Below are positions 1 through 5,101 of a DNA stretch of 7,487 nt, one piece after another. Where the stretch lies: positions 1 to 7,487 of the forward strand of contig CAMDZK010000049.1 of the NCBI GenBank assembly GCA_945910665.1. The letters are read 5' to 3'. This DNA is from an uncultured Peptostreptococcaceae bacterium (lineage in GTDB: Bacteria; Bacillota; Clostridia; Tissierellales; Peptoniphilaceae). The position numbers were made by a program, and so were the translations under genes. Numbering within the stretch: the stretch's first letter is position 1; each line of letters begins with the position of its first letter. The notes beneath the pieces were generated by a model. The model saw nothing but the letters and a program-made list of their open reading frames with translations. It did no database searches and was not told the DNA's origin.

Positions 1-424
1 GAATGATTAAGTGGGCGCGAATCATAAAATCTTTGTCGAGTCCAATGACGGCTTGGGCATGATAAAGATTTTTATAGCGCATTTGATACACGGCTTCTCG
101 TGCAATCGCCGCATATTCATCTTGATCGGCTTCATCGACACCTAAAATCACGCGAGCCGCAGCGGTTCTTCCTACGACATTTCCGTCGTTAAACAGCAAA
201 ACTTTAGCATTTTCCGGTAATCCAATTTTTTCTGGCGCGTAAACGGGCATGTCTGTGACGATCGTCCCTTTGGATTGATGCGCCAAATGATATGCTTCCG
301 CTGCAGAATGAACTTCTGTAATATTATTTTGAAACATGAGTGTTTCCAATGTGGTGCGGATGCGACTGATTTTTGGATTGTCCTTTGAAATTTCTGAGAC
401 AGCAAAGCTGCCGATACTTGCCAT
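1..424 (-). CDS. Probable phosphoenolpyruvate carboxykinase-like enzyme, N-terminal part (truncated by window edge)
   Basis: About 141 codons are present and the frame stays open to the left edge, so the C-terminal part lies outside. The ATG at 424-422 follows a strong GGAGGGG site 4 bases upstream. The protein starts MASIGSFAVSEISK and contains GTIVTDMPVYAPEKIGLP, then VLLFNDGNVVGRTAAAR and, near the cut, YHAQAVIGLDKDFMIRAH. From memory this resembles the N-terminus of an ATP-type phosphoenolpyruvate carboxykinase group found in anaerobic Firmicutes, which interconverts oxaloacetate and phosphoenolpyruvate in the cytoplasm. The nucleotide-binding P-loop that would prove this is not in the window, so the function is tentative. 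It has no signal peptide or membrane segment. It has its own promoter and is separated from the upstream operon by a terminator, so it is a separate transcription unit. Confidence 0.45.
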   Translation of the reverse strand, partial: MASIGSFAVSEISKDNPKISRIRTTLETLMFQNNITEVHSAAEAYHLAHQSKGTIVTDMPVYAPEKIGLPENAKVLLFNDGNVVGRTAAARVILGVDEADQDEYAAIAREAVYQMRYKNLYHAQAVIGLDKDFMIRAHLII

Positions 425-442
425 GAGTCCCCTCCATTTTGT

Positions 443-452
443 ATGATATCAT
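443..452. promoter_or_regulatory. Perfect palindrome ATGATATCAT at the predicted transcription start
   Basis: This 10-bp perfect palindrome lies between the -10 box and the ribosome binding site of the truncated left gene, overlapping the predicted start of transcription near 450. Its position suits a repressor operator. A 10-bp AT-rich palindrome can also arise by chance. Confidence 0.3.
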
Positions 453-456
453 CTAC

Positions 457-485
457 AGTATAACACCACTATATGTATTAGTAAA
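457..485 (-). promoter_or_regulatory. Sigma-A-type promoter of the truncated left gene
   Basis: Read on the minus strand, TTTACT (485-480) and TATACT (462-457) are separated by 17 bases, and a TGT precedes the -10 box as an extended -10 element. The leader to the ATG at 424 would be about 26 nt and contains the GGAGGGG ribosome binding site. It lies downstream of the terminator at 533-560, so it gives the left gene its own transcription. Confidence 0.6.
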
Positions 486-532
486 ACTTTTTGCGTTATT
501 TGTGAAAACGTATTACTTCAAAATCATTTCTT

Positions 533-560
533 AAAAAAAGACGCCCAGTTGGCGTCTTTT
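533..560 (-). terminator. Rho-independent terminator of the yedF-DUF951 operon
   Basis: A six-base GC-rich stem (GACGCC / GGCGTC) with loop CAGTT is flanked by A7 on the left and T4 on the right. On the minus strand it is followed by seven U residues. It lies about 40 bases beyond the DUF951 stop codon, with no other gene in between, so it ends that operon. Confidence 0.85.
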
Positions 561-601
561 ACGGCATCAATTTTTTACAAGTCATTTCTCCGGTGCTATT
601 C

Positions 602-838
602 TCATTCCTCTTCTTCTGGCTTATGATGGACGATGGCAATCCATTTTTCTCCCACCAAGATTTTTCTGACGCGGCGTTCAAATTCCATACGGCTGAGCCA
701 GACGACTTTTTTACATCCTTGGCATTCTAATTTCATGTCGACTCCCACGCGTTGAATCACCCAATGATTTTCACCACAGGGATGTCCTTTTTTTAGTGTG
801 ATGTGATCTCCTACTTTATAATGCAGTCGTTCTTGCAT
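602..838 (-). CDS. DUF951 family small protein
   Basis: This 78-residue protein has the DUF951 core: a basic N-terminal stretch with YKVGDHITLKKGHPCG, then VIQRVGVDMKLECQGC, then the conserved end SRMEFERRVRKIL. The Cys of HPCG and the CQGC pair suggest a small metal- or nucleic-acid-binding fold, but the molecular function of the family is not established. Length is near the family norm, with a C-terminal acidic tail (PEEEE). The ATG at 838 is preceded by AAAGGAGG, which lies inside the end of the MscS gene; the two genes overlap by 23 bases in different frames. Homologues often sit beside MscS-family genes and near ychF and rpsF in Firmicutes; here a terminator follows directly. The family assignment is secure, the role is not. 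Confidence 0.88.
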   Translation of the reverse strand: MQERLHYKVGDHITLKKGHPCGENHWVIQRVGVDMKLECQGCKKVVWLSRMEFERRVRKILVGEKWIAIVHHKPEEEE

Positions 839-1625
839 GGCCTTCCTCCTTTAATGCCTGCAGTGCCTGGTATGCATAATAGCGCATACCTCGTTCGGCT
901 TCCCATTGGCGCATGGGTTTGGTATGACCGACGATGGACACAATCTGATTAAATTCCATGGTGTCTGTAATACCCAGTACTTCTGGTTCGGTTTCGAAAA
1001 AGTCGACCGTTTCGCTGTATTTTTCCATGGCTTGGGAGAGCGCATCGAGGGCAGTTTCAATGGGTAGCTGGTCTGGGATTTTTATTTTCACAAGGGCGCG
1101 CATGGGTCCACGGCTAATATTTGTTACGGCGGTGATGTTTCCGTTGGGGATGTAGTGAATTTCGCCGTTAAATGCGCGTAACTTCGTCAGGCGAAGTCCC
1201 GTTTGCACCACGTATCCTTCTAAGGAGTCGACGATGATATAGTCTCCTATAGAAAATTGGTCTTCCGCTAAAAGAAACGCTCCGCTAATCACGTCTTTGA
1301 CGATAGATTGGGCTCCAAAACCTAAGGCAATCCCCCCAATTCCAGCCGTCGCAATAAGGGAGTTCGTATTGACACCAAAAGTATCTAAGACGAGAGTCAG
1401 TCCAATAAAAAAGACGACGACGCGGATGATGTTGTTGAGCACGCTCATGAGCGTTTTTGCCTTGGGGGACCGTTCTCCAATCTTACGATTGAAAAGACGT
1501 TCGATGCCCCAAGAAATAATCTTTGCAACGATGACCGTCGCTACAATAATAAAAAAACTGACGATGAATTTGCCAGCCATCGTCAGTCCTTGTTCGTTTC
1601 TAAATTGATTGAAAAATGTAATCAT
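816..1625 (-). CDS. MscS-family small-conductance mechanosensitive channel
   Basis: This 269-residue membrane protein fits the minimal MscS architecture. It has TM1 at about residues 17-39, TM2 at about 60-81, and a glycine/alanine-rich pore-lining TM3 at about 89-119 (TAGIGGIALGFGAQSIVKD). The cytoplasmic beta domain follows (FSIGDYIIVDSLEGYV, then IPNGNI), and then an alpha/beta domain. Such homoheptameric channels open under membrane tension and release solutes during hypo-osmotic shock. The size is close to the Bacillus YkuT-type subfamily. The start ATG at 1625 has AAAGGA 5 bases upstream and overlaps the DUF3343 stop as ATGA, so translation is probably coupled to the upstream gene. Its 3' end overlaps the DUF951 gene. 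Membership of an operon led by sulfur/selenium carrier genes is the odd point. Confidence 0.93.
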   Translation of the reverse strand: MITFFNQFRNEQGLTMAGKFIVSFFIIVATVIVAKIISWGIERLFNRKIGERSPKAKTLMSVLNNIIRVVVFFIGLTLVLDTFGVNTNSLIATAGIGGIALGFGAQSIVKDVISGAFLLAEDQFSIGDYIIVDSLEGYVVQTGLRLTKLRAFNGEIHYIPNGNITAVTNISRGPMRALVKIKIPDQLPIETALDALSQAMEKYSETVDFFETEPEVLGITDTMEFNQIVSIVGHTKPMRQWEAERGMRYYAYQALQALKEEGHARTTAL

Positions 1626-1888
1626 AAGGATCCTTTCATGGGTCTTTTTTCAGCTGTCTTTTCCTTTTTATCATACACATAGACCGCTTCCACTTCAAGT
1701 CCTTCGACTTGCCCAGAAAGGATTTTTTCTTCGTGTTCTAAGGGCACAACCAAACACAATCCACAACTGGTTGATACTTCGCGGGGTGTTGGGATTGTCT
1801 TGTTTTCAATTTGTGCCTGATTGAGTGCTTTTTCCGCGCGAATGGCATAATGCACAGACGGAAACGTGAGAAGTAATTGGGGGCCCAT
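1622..1888 (-). CDS. DUF3343 protein (putative Se/S carrier-like)
   Basis: This 88-residue soluble protein matches the DUF3343 pattern: an N-terminal strand (QLLLTFPSVHYAIRAEKAL), PTPREVSTSCG, then a hydrophobic strand. The family is described as a putative selenium/sulfur carrier because it co-occurs with YedF and other selenium-metabolism proteins; no reaction is firmly shown. This copy has two cysteines as SCGLC (Cys42 and Cys45), which could hold a persulfide/selenide or form a disulfide. Its ATG shares one base with the yedF stop (TAATG) and there is no good Shine-Dalgarno before it, only a weak GGTG inside the end of yedF. Expression therefore probably depends on reinitiation by ribosomes finishing yedF. 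It overlaps the MscS start by 4 bases. Confidence 0.82.
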   Translation of the reverse strand: MGPQLLLTFPSVHYAIRAEKALNQAQIENKTIPTPREVSTSCGLCLVVPLEHEEKILSGQVEGLEVEAVYVYDKKEKTAEKRPMKGSL

Positions 1889-2475
1889 TAAAACACCATG
1901 GTTTTTCCTGGTAAGGAAAGTGTTTCATAAATGGTGTACATGTTGGAGATTTCCCCAATTTGAAGCTCTTCTTTTTTACCGTAAAAATCCAAGCATGTTC
2001 CGCAGGAGTAAATCGTCACACCTGCTTCAGCCAATGCTTTTAATTCTTCTAATACGGGTGATCCCGTCGTCGTTAAATTGATTCCTGAATTATAGAAGAC
2101 CATGGCATCGGGATAAGGTTTTGTTTCTGATAGAGTATAGAAGAAGGATTTGATGAGGATTTTTCCCAATTCTTCTTCCCCTTTACCAAAGGTGTCCGTA
2201 CCAAAACCAATGACGAGACCTTCTTTTTCTTCAAATTCCATGGGTTCACATTGAGTCGCTTCAGGTTTTGTAAAAGAGACATGGTAGCCACCGTCAATTT
2301 CTTCTACAGACGCTTCTACTCCTTGGGATTTACAGTATTTTAAAATATTATCTCTCGCGACGTCATTGTCGACGCGCACGCTCATATCGGTTGTATCTGC
2401 CTCTTCAAAGGCTTTTTTTGTGAGTATAAGTGGTTTTGGACAAAGTAAACCAAATCCATCGATTTCTTTTTTCAT
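1888..2475 (-). CDS. yedF: YedF: sulfurtransferase-like selenium metabolism protein
   Basis: The 195-residue protein has two domains. Residues 1-70 form a TusA/SirA-like domain with the CPxP motif (GLLCPKP, Cys12). Residues 85-195 form a DsrE-like domain with VIGFGTDTFGKGEEELG, a hydrophobic strand, and YSCGTCLDFYG with Cys158 and Cys161. This layout is that of YedF, a cytoplasmic protein linked to selenium utilisation, probably handling persulfide or selenide on its cysteines. The start chosen is the ATG at 2475 because AAGGAGG lies 8 bases upstream. A TTG at 2508 in the same frame would add 11 residues, but it lies upstream of the predicted transcription start. It is the first gene of a four-gene operon and shares a TAATG junction with DUF3343. 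No selD or other selenium gene is visible, so a role in sulfur rather than selenium transfer remains possible. Confidence 0.9.
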   Translation of the reverse strand: MKKEIDGFGLLCPKPLILTKKAFEEADTTDMSVRVDNDVARDNILKYCKSQGVEASVEEIDGGYHVSFTKPEATQCEPMEFEEKEGLVIGFGTDTFGKGEEELGKILIKSFFYTLSETKPYPDAMVFYNSGINLTTTGSPVLEELKALAEAGVTIYSCGTCLDFYGKKEELQIGEISNMYTIYETLSLPGKTMVF

Positions 2476-2496
2476 GGGTATCGCCTCCTTCTTTCT

Positions 2497-2525
2497 ATTA
2501 TATGCCAAATCTCATCACCTATTCA
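2497..2525 (-). promoter_or_regulatory. Candidate promoter of the yedF-DUF3343-mscS-DUF951 operon
   Basis: On the minus strand a perfect TATAAT (2502-2497) stands upstream of the yedF ribosome binding site. The position 17 bases further upstream is TGAATA, only three of six matches to a -35 consensus. That region is made of two tandem 11-bp repeats (2521-2542), as in promoters where an activator replaces -35 contact. The predicted leader is very short (about 15 nt) and almost wholly the ribosome binding site, which lowers confidence somewhat. Confidence 0.5.
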
Positions 2526-2542
2526 TAGATTATTCATAGATT
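2521..2542. repeat. Perfect tandem repeat, 2 x ATTCATAGATT
   Basis: Two identical 11-bp units abut each other across the -35 region of the yedF promoter. The 11-bp period puts both units on the same face of the helix, the arrangement bound by many OmpR/PhoB-type response regulators. The preceding T at 2520 extends the periodicity. Which factor binds, if any, cannot be told from the sequence. Confidence 0.55.
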
Positions 2543-2580
2543 GTTTTTATGCTACCTTTAATTTTATTTATGGTATTTCT

Positions 2581-2640
2581 GTTTTTAATTTTCTTAACTC
2601 TATTTTTAATGTTTTTAATTTTAGTGTTTACATTTTTAAA
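2581..2640. repeat. Imperfect 30-bp tandem duplication with phased T-tracts
   Basis: Bases 2581-2610 and 2611-2640 align without gaps. The first 12 bases are identical (GTTTTTAATTTT), the block ATTTTTAA at unit positions 22-29 is identical, and the middle differs. T5 tracts begin at 2582, 2603, 2612 and 2633, mostly near multiples of the helical turn. The second unit contains the -35 box of the DUF2089 promoter. This DNA probably bends and may act as an UP element; slippage-driven expansion is an equally simple origin. Confidence 0.5.
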
Positions 2641-2654
2641 TATTATGGTATAAT
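2627..2654 (+). promoter_or_regulatory. Strong sigma-A promoter of the DUF2089-LiaX-like operon
   Basis: TTTACA (2627-2632) and a perfect TATAAT (2649-2654) are separated by 16 bases, with TGG before the -10 box as an extended -10 element. Transcription should begin near 2661, giving a leader of about 22 nt containing AAAGGAG (2670-2676). An upstream ATG at 2653 lies within the -10 box itself and so cannot be the translation start. A small inverted repeat, ATTAT-GGT-ATAAT, spans the -10 box. Confidence 0.75.
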
Positions 2655-2682
2655 GATTTTAGAAACGCGAAAGGAGAACATA

Positions 2683-3051
2683 ATGATTCCAGAAATGAAA
2701 TGTCAGTGCCCCATCTGCGGTGGCGAAACCCACGTCAGACGATTCCAGTGCACCGAGTGTAATACAGCGATCGAGGGAGAATTTGTACTCAATAAATTTT
2801 CAAAACTCTCGGAAGAACAGTTGCGTACTGTGGAACTTTTCTTATTGCACCGGGGAAACATGAAAGAGATGGAGAAATCATTAGGCATCTCCTACCCTAC
2901 TGTACGAAATAAATTAGAAGAGATTGTAGAAACCTTAGGGCACACATCCAAAAAACAGGATGTGACCAACAATCGAGAAGACATTTTACGCAGACTTTCT
3001 GCGAAGGAAATCACCGCCGATGAAGCGGTCGAACTATTAAAACTCGTGTAA
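2683..3051 (+). CDS. DUF2089 family protein: zinc ribbon plus helix-turn-helix, probable regulator
   Basis: The 122-residue protein starts at ATG 2683, with AAAGGAG 6 bases upstream. Residues 7-26 form a zinc ribbon (CQCPICGG, then CTEC: Cys7, Cys9, Cys12, Cys23, Cys26). Residues about 50-82 resemble a sigma-like helix-turn-helix, with EEQLRTVELFLLHRGNMKEM and the recognition-helix-like GISYPTVRNKLEEI. Residues about 98-122 are a short helix pair (ILRRLSAKEITADEAVELLK) like the SHOCT-like motif that opens LiaX/YvlB proteins. The DUF2089 family is thought to be regulatory; no target is known to me. The next gene begins 11 bases after its stop and has the same terminal motif, so the two probably act together. 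It is read divergently from yedF. Autoregulation is plausible but is inference. Confidence 0.85.
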   Translation: MIPEMKCQCPICGGETHVRRFQCTECNTAIEGEFVLNKFSKLSEEQLRTVELFLLHRGNMKEMEKSLGISYPTVRNKLEEIVETLGHTSKKQDVTNNREDILRRLSAKEITADEAVELLKLV

Positions 3052-3062
3052 AGGAGACAAAC

Positions 3063-4205
3063 ATGGACGAAAGAAAAATGATTTTAGAGATGTTAAAAGA
3101 AGGTAACATCACAACAGAAGAGGCAATTCGCCTTTTAGATGCCGTCGATGGCAAAAAAGAAGATAAGAAGCAAGCGCCGCGTGAACCTTTATTCCAATTT
3201 GATGCTGAAAAAGCAAAAGAAGGTTGGACAGAAATTGAAAAATCCGTCGGTGGATTTGTTTCAAACTTTATCAATACCGTCTTTGATGAAGATCTCGTCT
3301 TCTCTTTAAAAGGAAAATATGACAGCTTTATCCGCACGGAAAAATTCCCACTACCAGAATCAGAAGATAAATCAGTCTTTGTCACGAACAAAAACGGTCG
3401 TATCGAAGTACTTCCAACCGAAGGCGAAGAAGTGGTTGTGGAAAGCAAAATCTACCACAGAGGCATCGAAGTCAACGATAAAACTGAATTTTTCAAGGTG
3501 ACGGAAGAAGAAAATACTCTTCGTTACGAAATCGTTCTTACTCCAGAAATGGAAAAGAAAAGTTATGTAGACTTAAAACTCTTTATTCCTAAGCAAAAAT
3601 TCACAGAAATTAATCTCGTGACTTCCAATAGTGGTATCAACGTGGATGGTATTCATGCAGAAAATATGCATTTTGAAACGAAAAACAGTAAAGTATCAGT
3701 AAAAAATGTAACTGGCGATACATTGACCATGAAAAATGCCAATGCTCGTTTTGAAGTGGCCCAATCCAATGTGAAAGAGATTGAATTAAAAACGTCCAAC
3801 GGCAAAGTGACGTTAGAAGAGCTTACAGGGGAACACTTATCCGTTCATACCTCCAATGGCCGCGTTGCGACGAGAGACTTAGACTTTGCGGATATGAGTT
3901 TAAATACAACGAATGGTACAGTCTTAGTGGAAGATTTAAAAACCGAACGAATGAAAGAAGGAATCTTCACTTGTTCCAATGGTAAGATCGACGTTCAGTT
4001 GGAAGAATTACAAAAAGAAGTTGCATTAGACTTACACACGACCAATGGAAGCATCGACTTAGATTTACCTCTTCCCCTGTTATATGAAAGCAATCCTTCT
4101 GTAAATGCTCGTAGCGTAAAAGCGCATACGGACAACTTTACAAAAGAAGAAGGGATTGAATTATTCGCTCGTACGAGCAACGGATCCATCGTAATTCACT
4201 CCTAA
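3063..4205 (+). CDS. LiaX/YvlB-like protein: SHOCT-like N-terminus and DUF4097 beta-repeat domain
   Basis: The 380-residue protein follows the DUF2089 gene, with AAAGGAG overlapping the upstream stop. Residues 1-29 are the YvlB/LiaX N-terminal helix pair (MILEMLKEGNITTEEAIRLL). Residues about 55-75 form a probable amphipathic helix (EIEKSVGGFVSNFINTVF). From about 105 on, a DUF4097 beta domain carries a recurring T-x-N-G-x-V/I turn at residues 187, 206, 223, 244, 263, 282, 304, 326 and 371, mostly 17-22 residues apart, as in a parallel beta-helix. No signal peptide or membrane helix is visible. Known relatives are Bacillus YvlB and enterococcal LiaX, which acts in envelope-stress and daptomycin responses, so an envelope-stress role is likely by family. 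Unlike some relatives, no PspC or holin-like gene follows; a terminator does. Confidence 0.85.
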   Translation: MDERKMILEMLKEGNITTEEAIRLLDAVDGKKEDKKQAPREPLFQFDAEKAKEGWTEIEKSVGGFVSNFINTVFDEDLVFSLKGKYDSFIRTEKFPLPESEDKSVFVTNKNGRIEVLPTEGEEVVVESKIYHRGIEVNDKTEFFKVTEEENTLRYEIVLTPEMEKKSYVDLKLFIPKQKFTEINLVTSNSGINVDGIHAENMHFETKNSKVSVKNVTGDTLTMKNANARFEVAQSNVKEIELKTSNGKVTLEELTGEHLSVHTSNGRVATRDLDFADMSLNTTNGTVLVEDLKTERMKEGIFTCSNGKIDVQLEELQKEVALDLHTTNGSIDLDLPLPLLYESNPSVNARSVKAHTDNFTKEEGIELFARTSNGSIVIHS

Positions 4206-4266
4206 TTTTTCAAAATTCAGCCAGGTAGTAAATCCTATTCAGTTGTAAAAAATTGATAATCATACT

Positions 4267-4294
4267 AAAAAAAGAGCAATAACGCTCTTTTTTT
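4267..4294 (+). terminator. Rho-independent terminator of the DUF2089-LiaX-like operon
   Basis: An 11-base stem, A7 GAGC pairing with GCTC T7, encloses the loop AATAAC. It lies about 60 bases after the LiaX-like stop codon and ends in a run of U. It closes the two-gene operon and insulates the TetR gene downstream. The core of four G-C/A-T pairs is short, so strength is moderate; the structure is symmetric and could work both ways. Confidence 0.8.
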
Positions 4295-4314
4295 GTTGCA
4301 TTCAATCATGATAA

Positions 4315-4348
4315 GTTGTATACTAATCTTGAGAATGTATTATACAAC
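4315..4348. promoter_or_regulatory. 34-bp inverted repeat over the TetR promoter (probable operator)
   Basis: Perfect 8-bp arms GTTGTATA (4315-4322) and TATACAAC (4341-4348) are separated by 18 bases, with further partial symmetry just inside the arms. The arms cover both the -35 and -10 regions of the TetR-family gene. The size and placement match operators of TetR-family repressors that bind as paired dimers, so autorepression is the simplest reading. Confidence 0.6.
4316..4343 (+). promoter_or_regulatory. Candidate promoter of the TetR-family gene
   Basis: TTGTAT (4316-4321) and TATTAT (4338-4343) are separated by 16 bases. The -10 box matches five of six consensus positions and the -35 only three. 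The predicted start near 4350 would leave a leader of about 13 nt holding the AAAGGA site, so the exact start is uncertain. Both boxes lie inside the inverted repeat. Confidence 0.45.
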
Positions 4349-4362
4349 AGAAAGGAAAAGCC

Positions 4363-5019
4363 ATGGCAGACAATAATAATTATGCTCCCAATCAATCCTT
4401 TATTCGATTGTCGAGCTACAGACAAAATCATTTTGTTCGCAGCGCCAGAAGTGCATTTGCTGAATACGGGTATCACAACACGTCCATGCAAGACATCGCG
4501 AAGGCAACCCAGCTGAGCGTCGGTACCGTGTATCAATACTTTCCTTCTAAAGAGGCCCTCTACTTGTACATAGTGGACTTGGGGATTGAAGTGCTCCGAG
4601 AAATCATCAAAGGAATGGGCAATATTGAAGGTTCCGTTGAAGAGAGAATTCGTGGAGCGATTAAATTTTTATTGGAAAAAGCAAAAGAACACGCGGACTA
4701 TCTTCGCATTTATTTAGATTTAAGTCGCCAACCGCAAAACGAAGAAATCGAAAAAGAAATTAAGAATTGGGAAAAAATTTCCATCGATTTTTACAAAAAA
4801 TTATTACAAGATGCCATCAAAGAAGGGATCGCCCGCGAAGATTTAGATATCGGCATGGCTGCGTATACGATTGACAGTACGCTTCTTATCACCATGCAAG
4901 CCATTTCGTACGCAATGTATAACGATCGCATGAAGAGTTATTTAGGCAATAATATCGACGATATTGACCATTTGGTGGATCGCATTACAAAATCAATTTT
5001 AAATTGCATGCAAAAATAA
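4363..5019 (+). CDS. TetR/AcrR-family transcriptional regulator
   Basis: The 218-residue protein has a standard TetR DNA-binding domain at about residues 20-65: RSARSAFAEYGYHNTSM, then QDIAKATQLSVGTVYQYFPSKEALY, which includes the recognition helix and the conserved YxYFPSKEAL. Residues 70-218 are an all-helical ligand-binding and dimerisation domain of usual length, not assignable to a ligand. The ATG at 4363 has AAAGGA 6 bases upstream. A terminator before it and a stem-loop after it make it a single-gene unit. No divergent target gene or transporter adjoins it, so it probably regulates itself through the 34-bp inverted repeat and acts on genes elsewhere. The N-terminal 16 residues (NNNYAPNQSF) precede the usual domain start and are probably disordered. 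Confidence 0.92.
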   Translation: MADNNNYAPNQSFIRLSSYRQNHFVRSARSAFAEYGYHNTSMQDIAKATQLSVGTVYQYFPSKEALYLYIVDLGIEVLREIIKGMGNIEGSVEERIRGAIKFLLEKAKEHADYLRIYLDLSRQPQNEEIEKEIKNWEKISIDFYKKLLQDAIKEGIAREDLDIGMAAYTIDSTLLITMQAISYAMYNDRMKSYLGNNIDDIDHLVDRITKSILNCMQK

Positions 5020-5072
5020 GCGTTCTATGCATTCTTACGGCCCACTGCCATAGGAAAGTTGTTTCAATAATA

Positions 5073-5101
5073 AGAGCAAGCCACGCGGCTTGCTCTCTTT
5101 T
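5073..5101 (+). terminator. Stem-loop terminator between convergent genes
   Basis: A perfect 10-base stem AGAGCAAGCC / GGCTTGCTCT with loop ACGC is followed on the plus strand by CTTTT and a T-rich stretch, ending the TetR transcript. The same hairpin lies just past the stop of the minus-strand gene at 5100 and is followed in that direction by TATTATT. It may therefore serve both convergent units, though the minus-strand U tract is weak. Confidence 0.82.

Noticed and set aside
172..405. 77-codon minus-strand frame within the left-edge gene
   Set aside because: It is in another frame of a longer, better supported gene and has no ribosome binding site.
1297..1608. 103-codon plus-strand open frame opposite the MscS gene
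   Set aside because: It is antisense to a clear channel gene and its translation has no recognisable motif; it is a shadow of the coding bias.
1626..1635. Palindrome AAGGATCCTT before the MscS start
   Set aside because: It is formed by the ribosome binding site and its spacer inside an operon, has no loop to form a hairpin, and is probably coincidental.
2476..2508. TTG start extending YedF by 11 residues
   Set aside because: The TTG lies upstream of and next to the TATAAT box, so it would not be transcribed from that promoter, and the ATG at 2475 has an ideal ribosome site.
2543..2640. Possible CRISPR-like or small RNA region in the T-rich intergenic DNA
   Set aside because: The repeats abut without spacers, are low-complexity T-tracts, and there is no stem-loop with a U-tail marking an RNA gene.
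3011..3448. 145-codon open frame on the minus strand opposite the LiaX-like gene
   Set aside because: It overlaps two well-supported plus-strand genes, has a low-complexity Ser/Thr-rich translation, no family resemblance and no sensible place in an operon.
4251..4262. TTGATAATCAT resembling half of a Fur box
   Set aside because: It is too short, lies before a terminator rather than at a promoter, and such AT-rich matches are common here.
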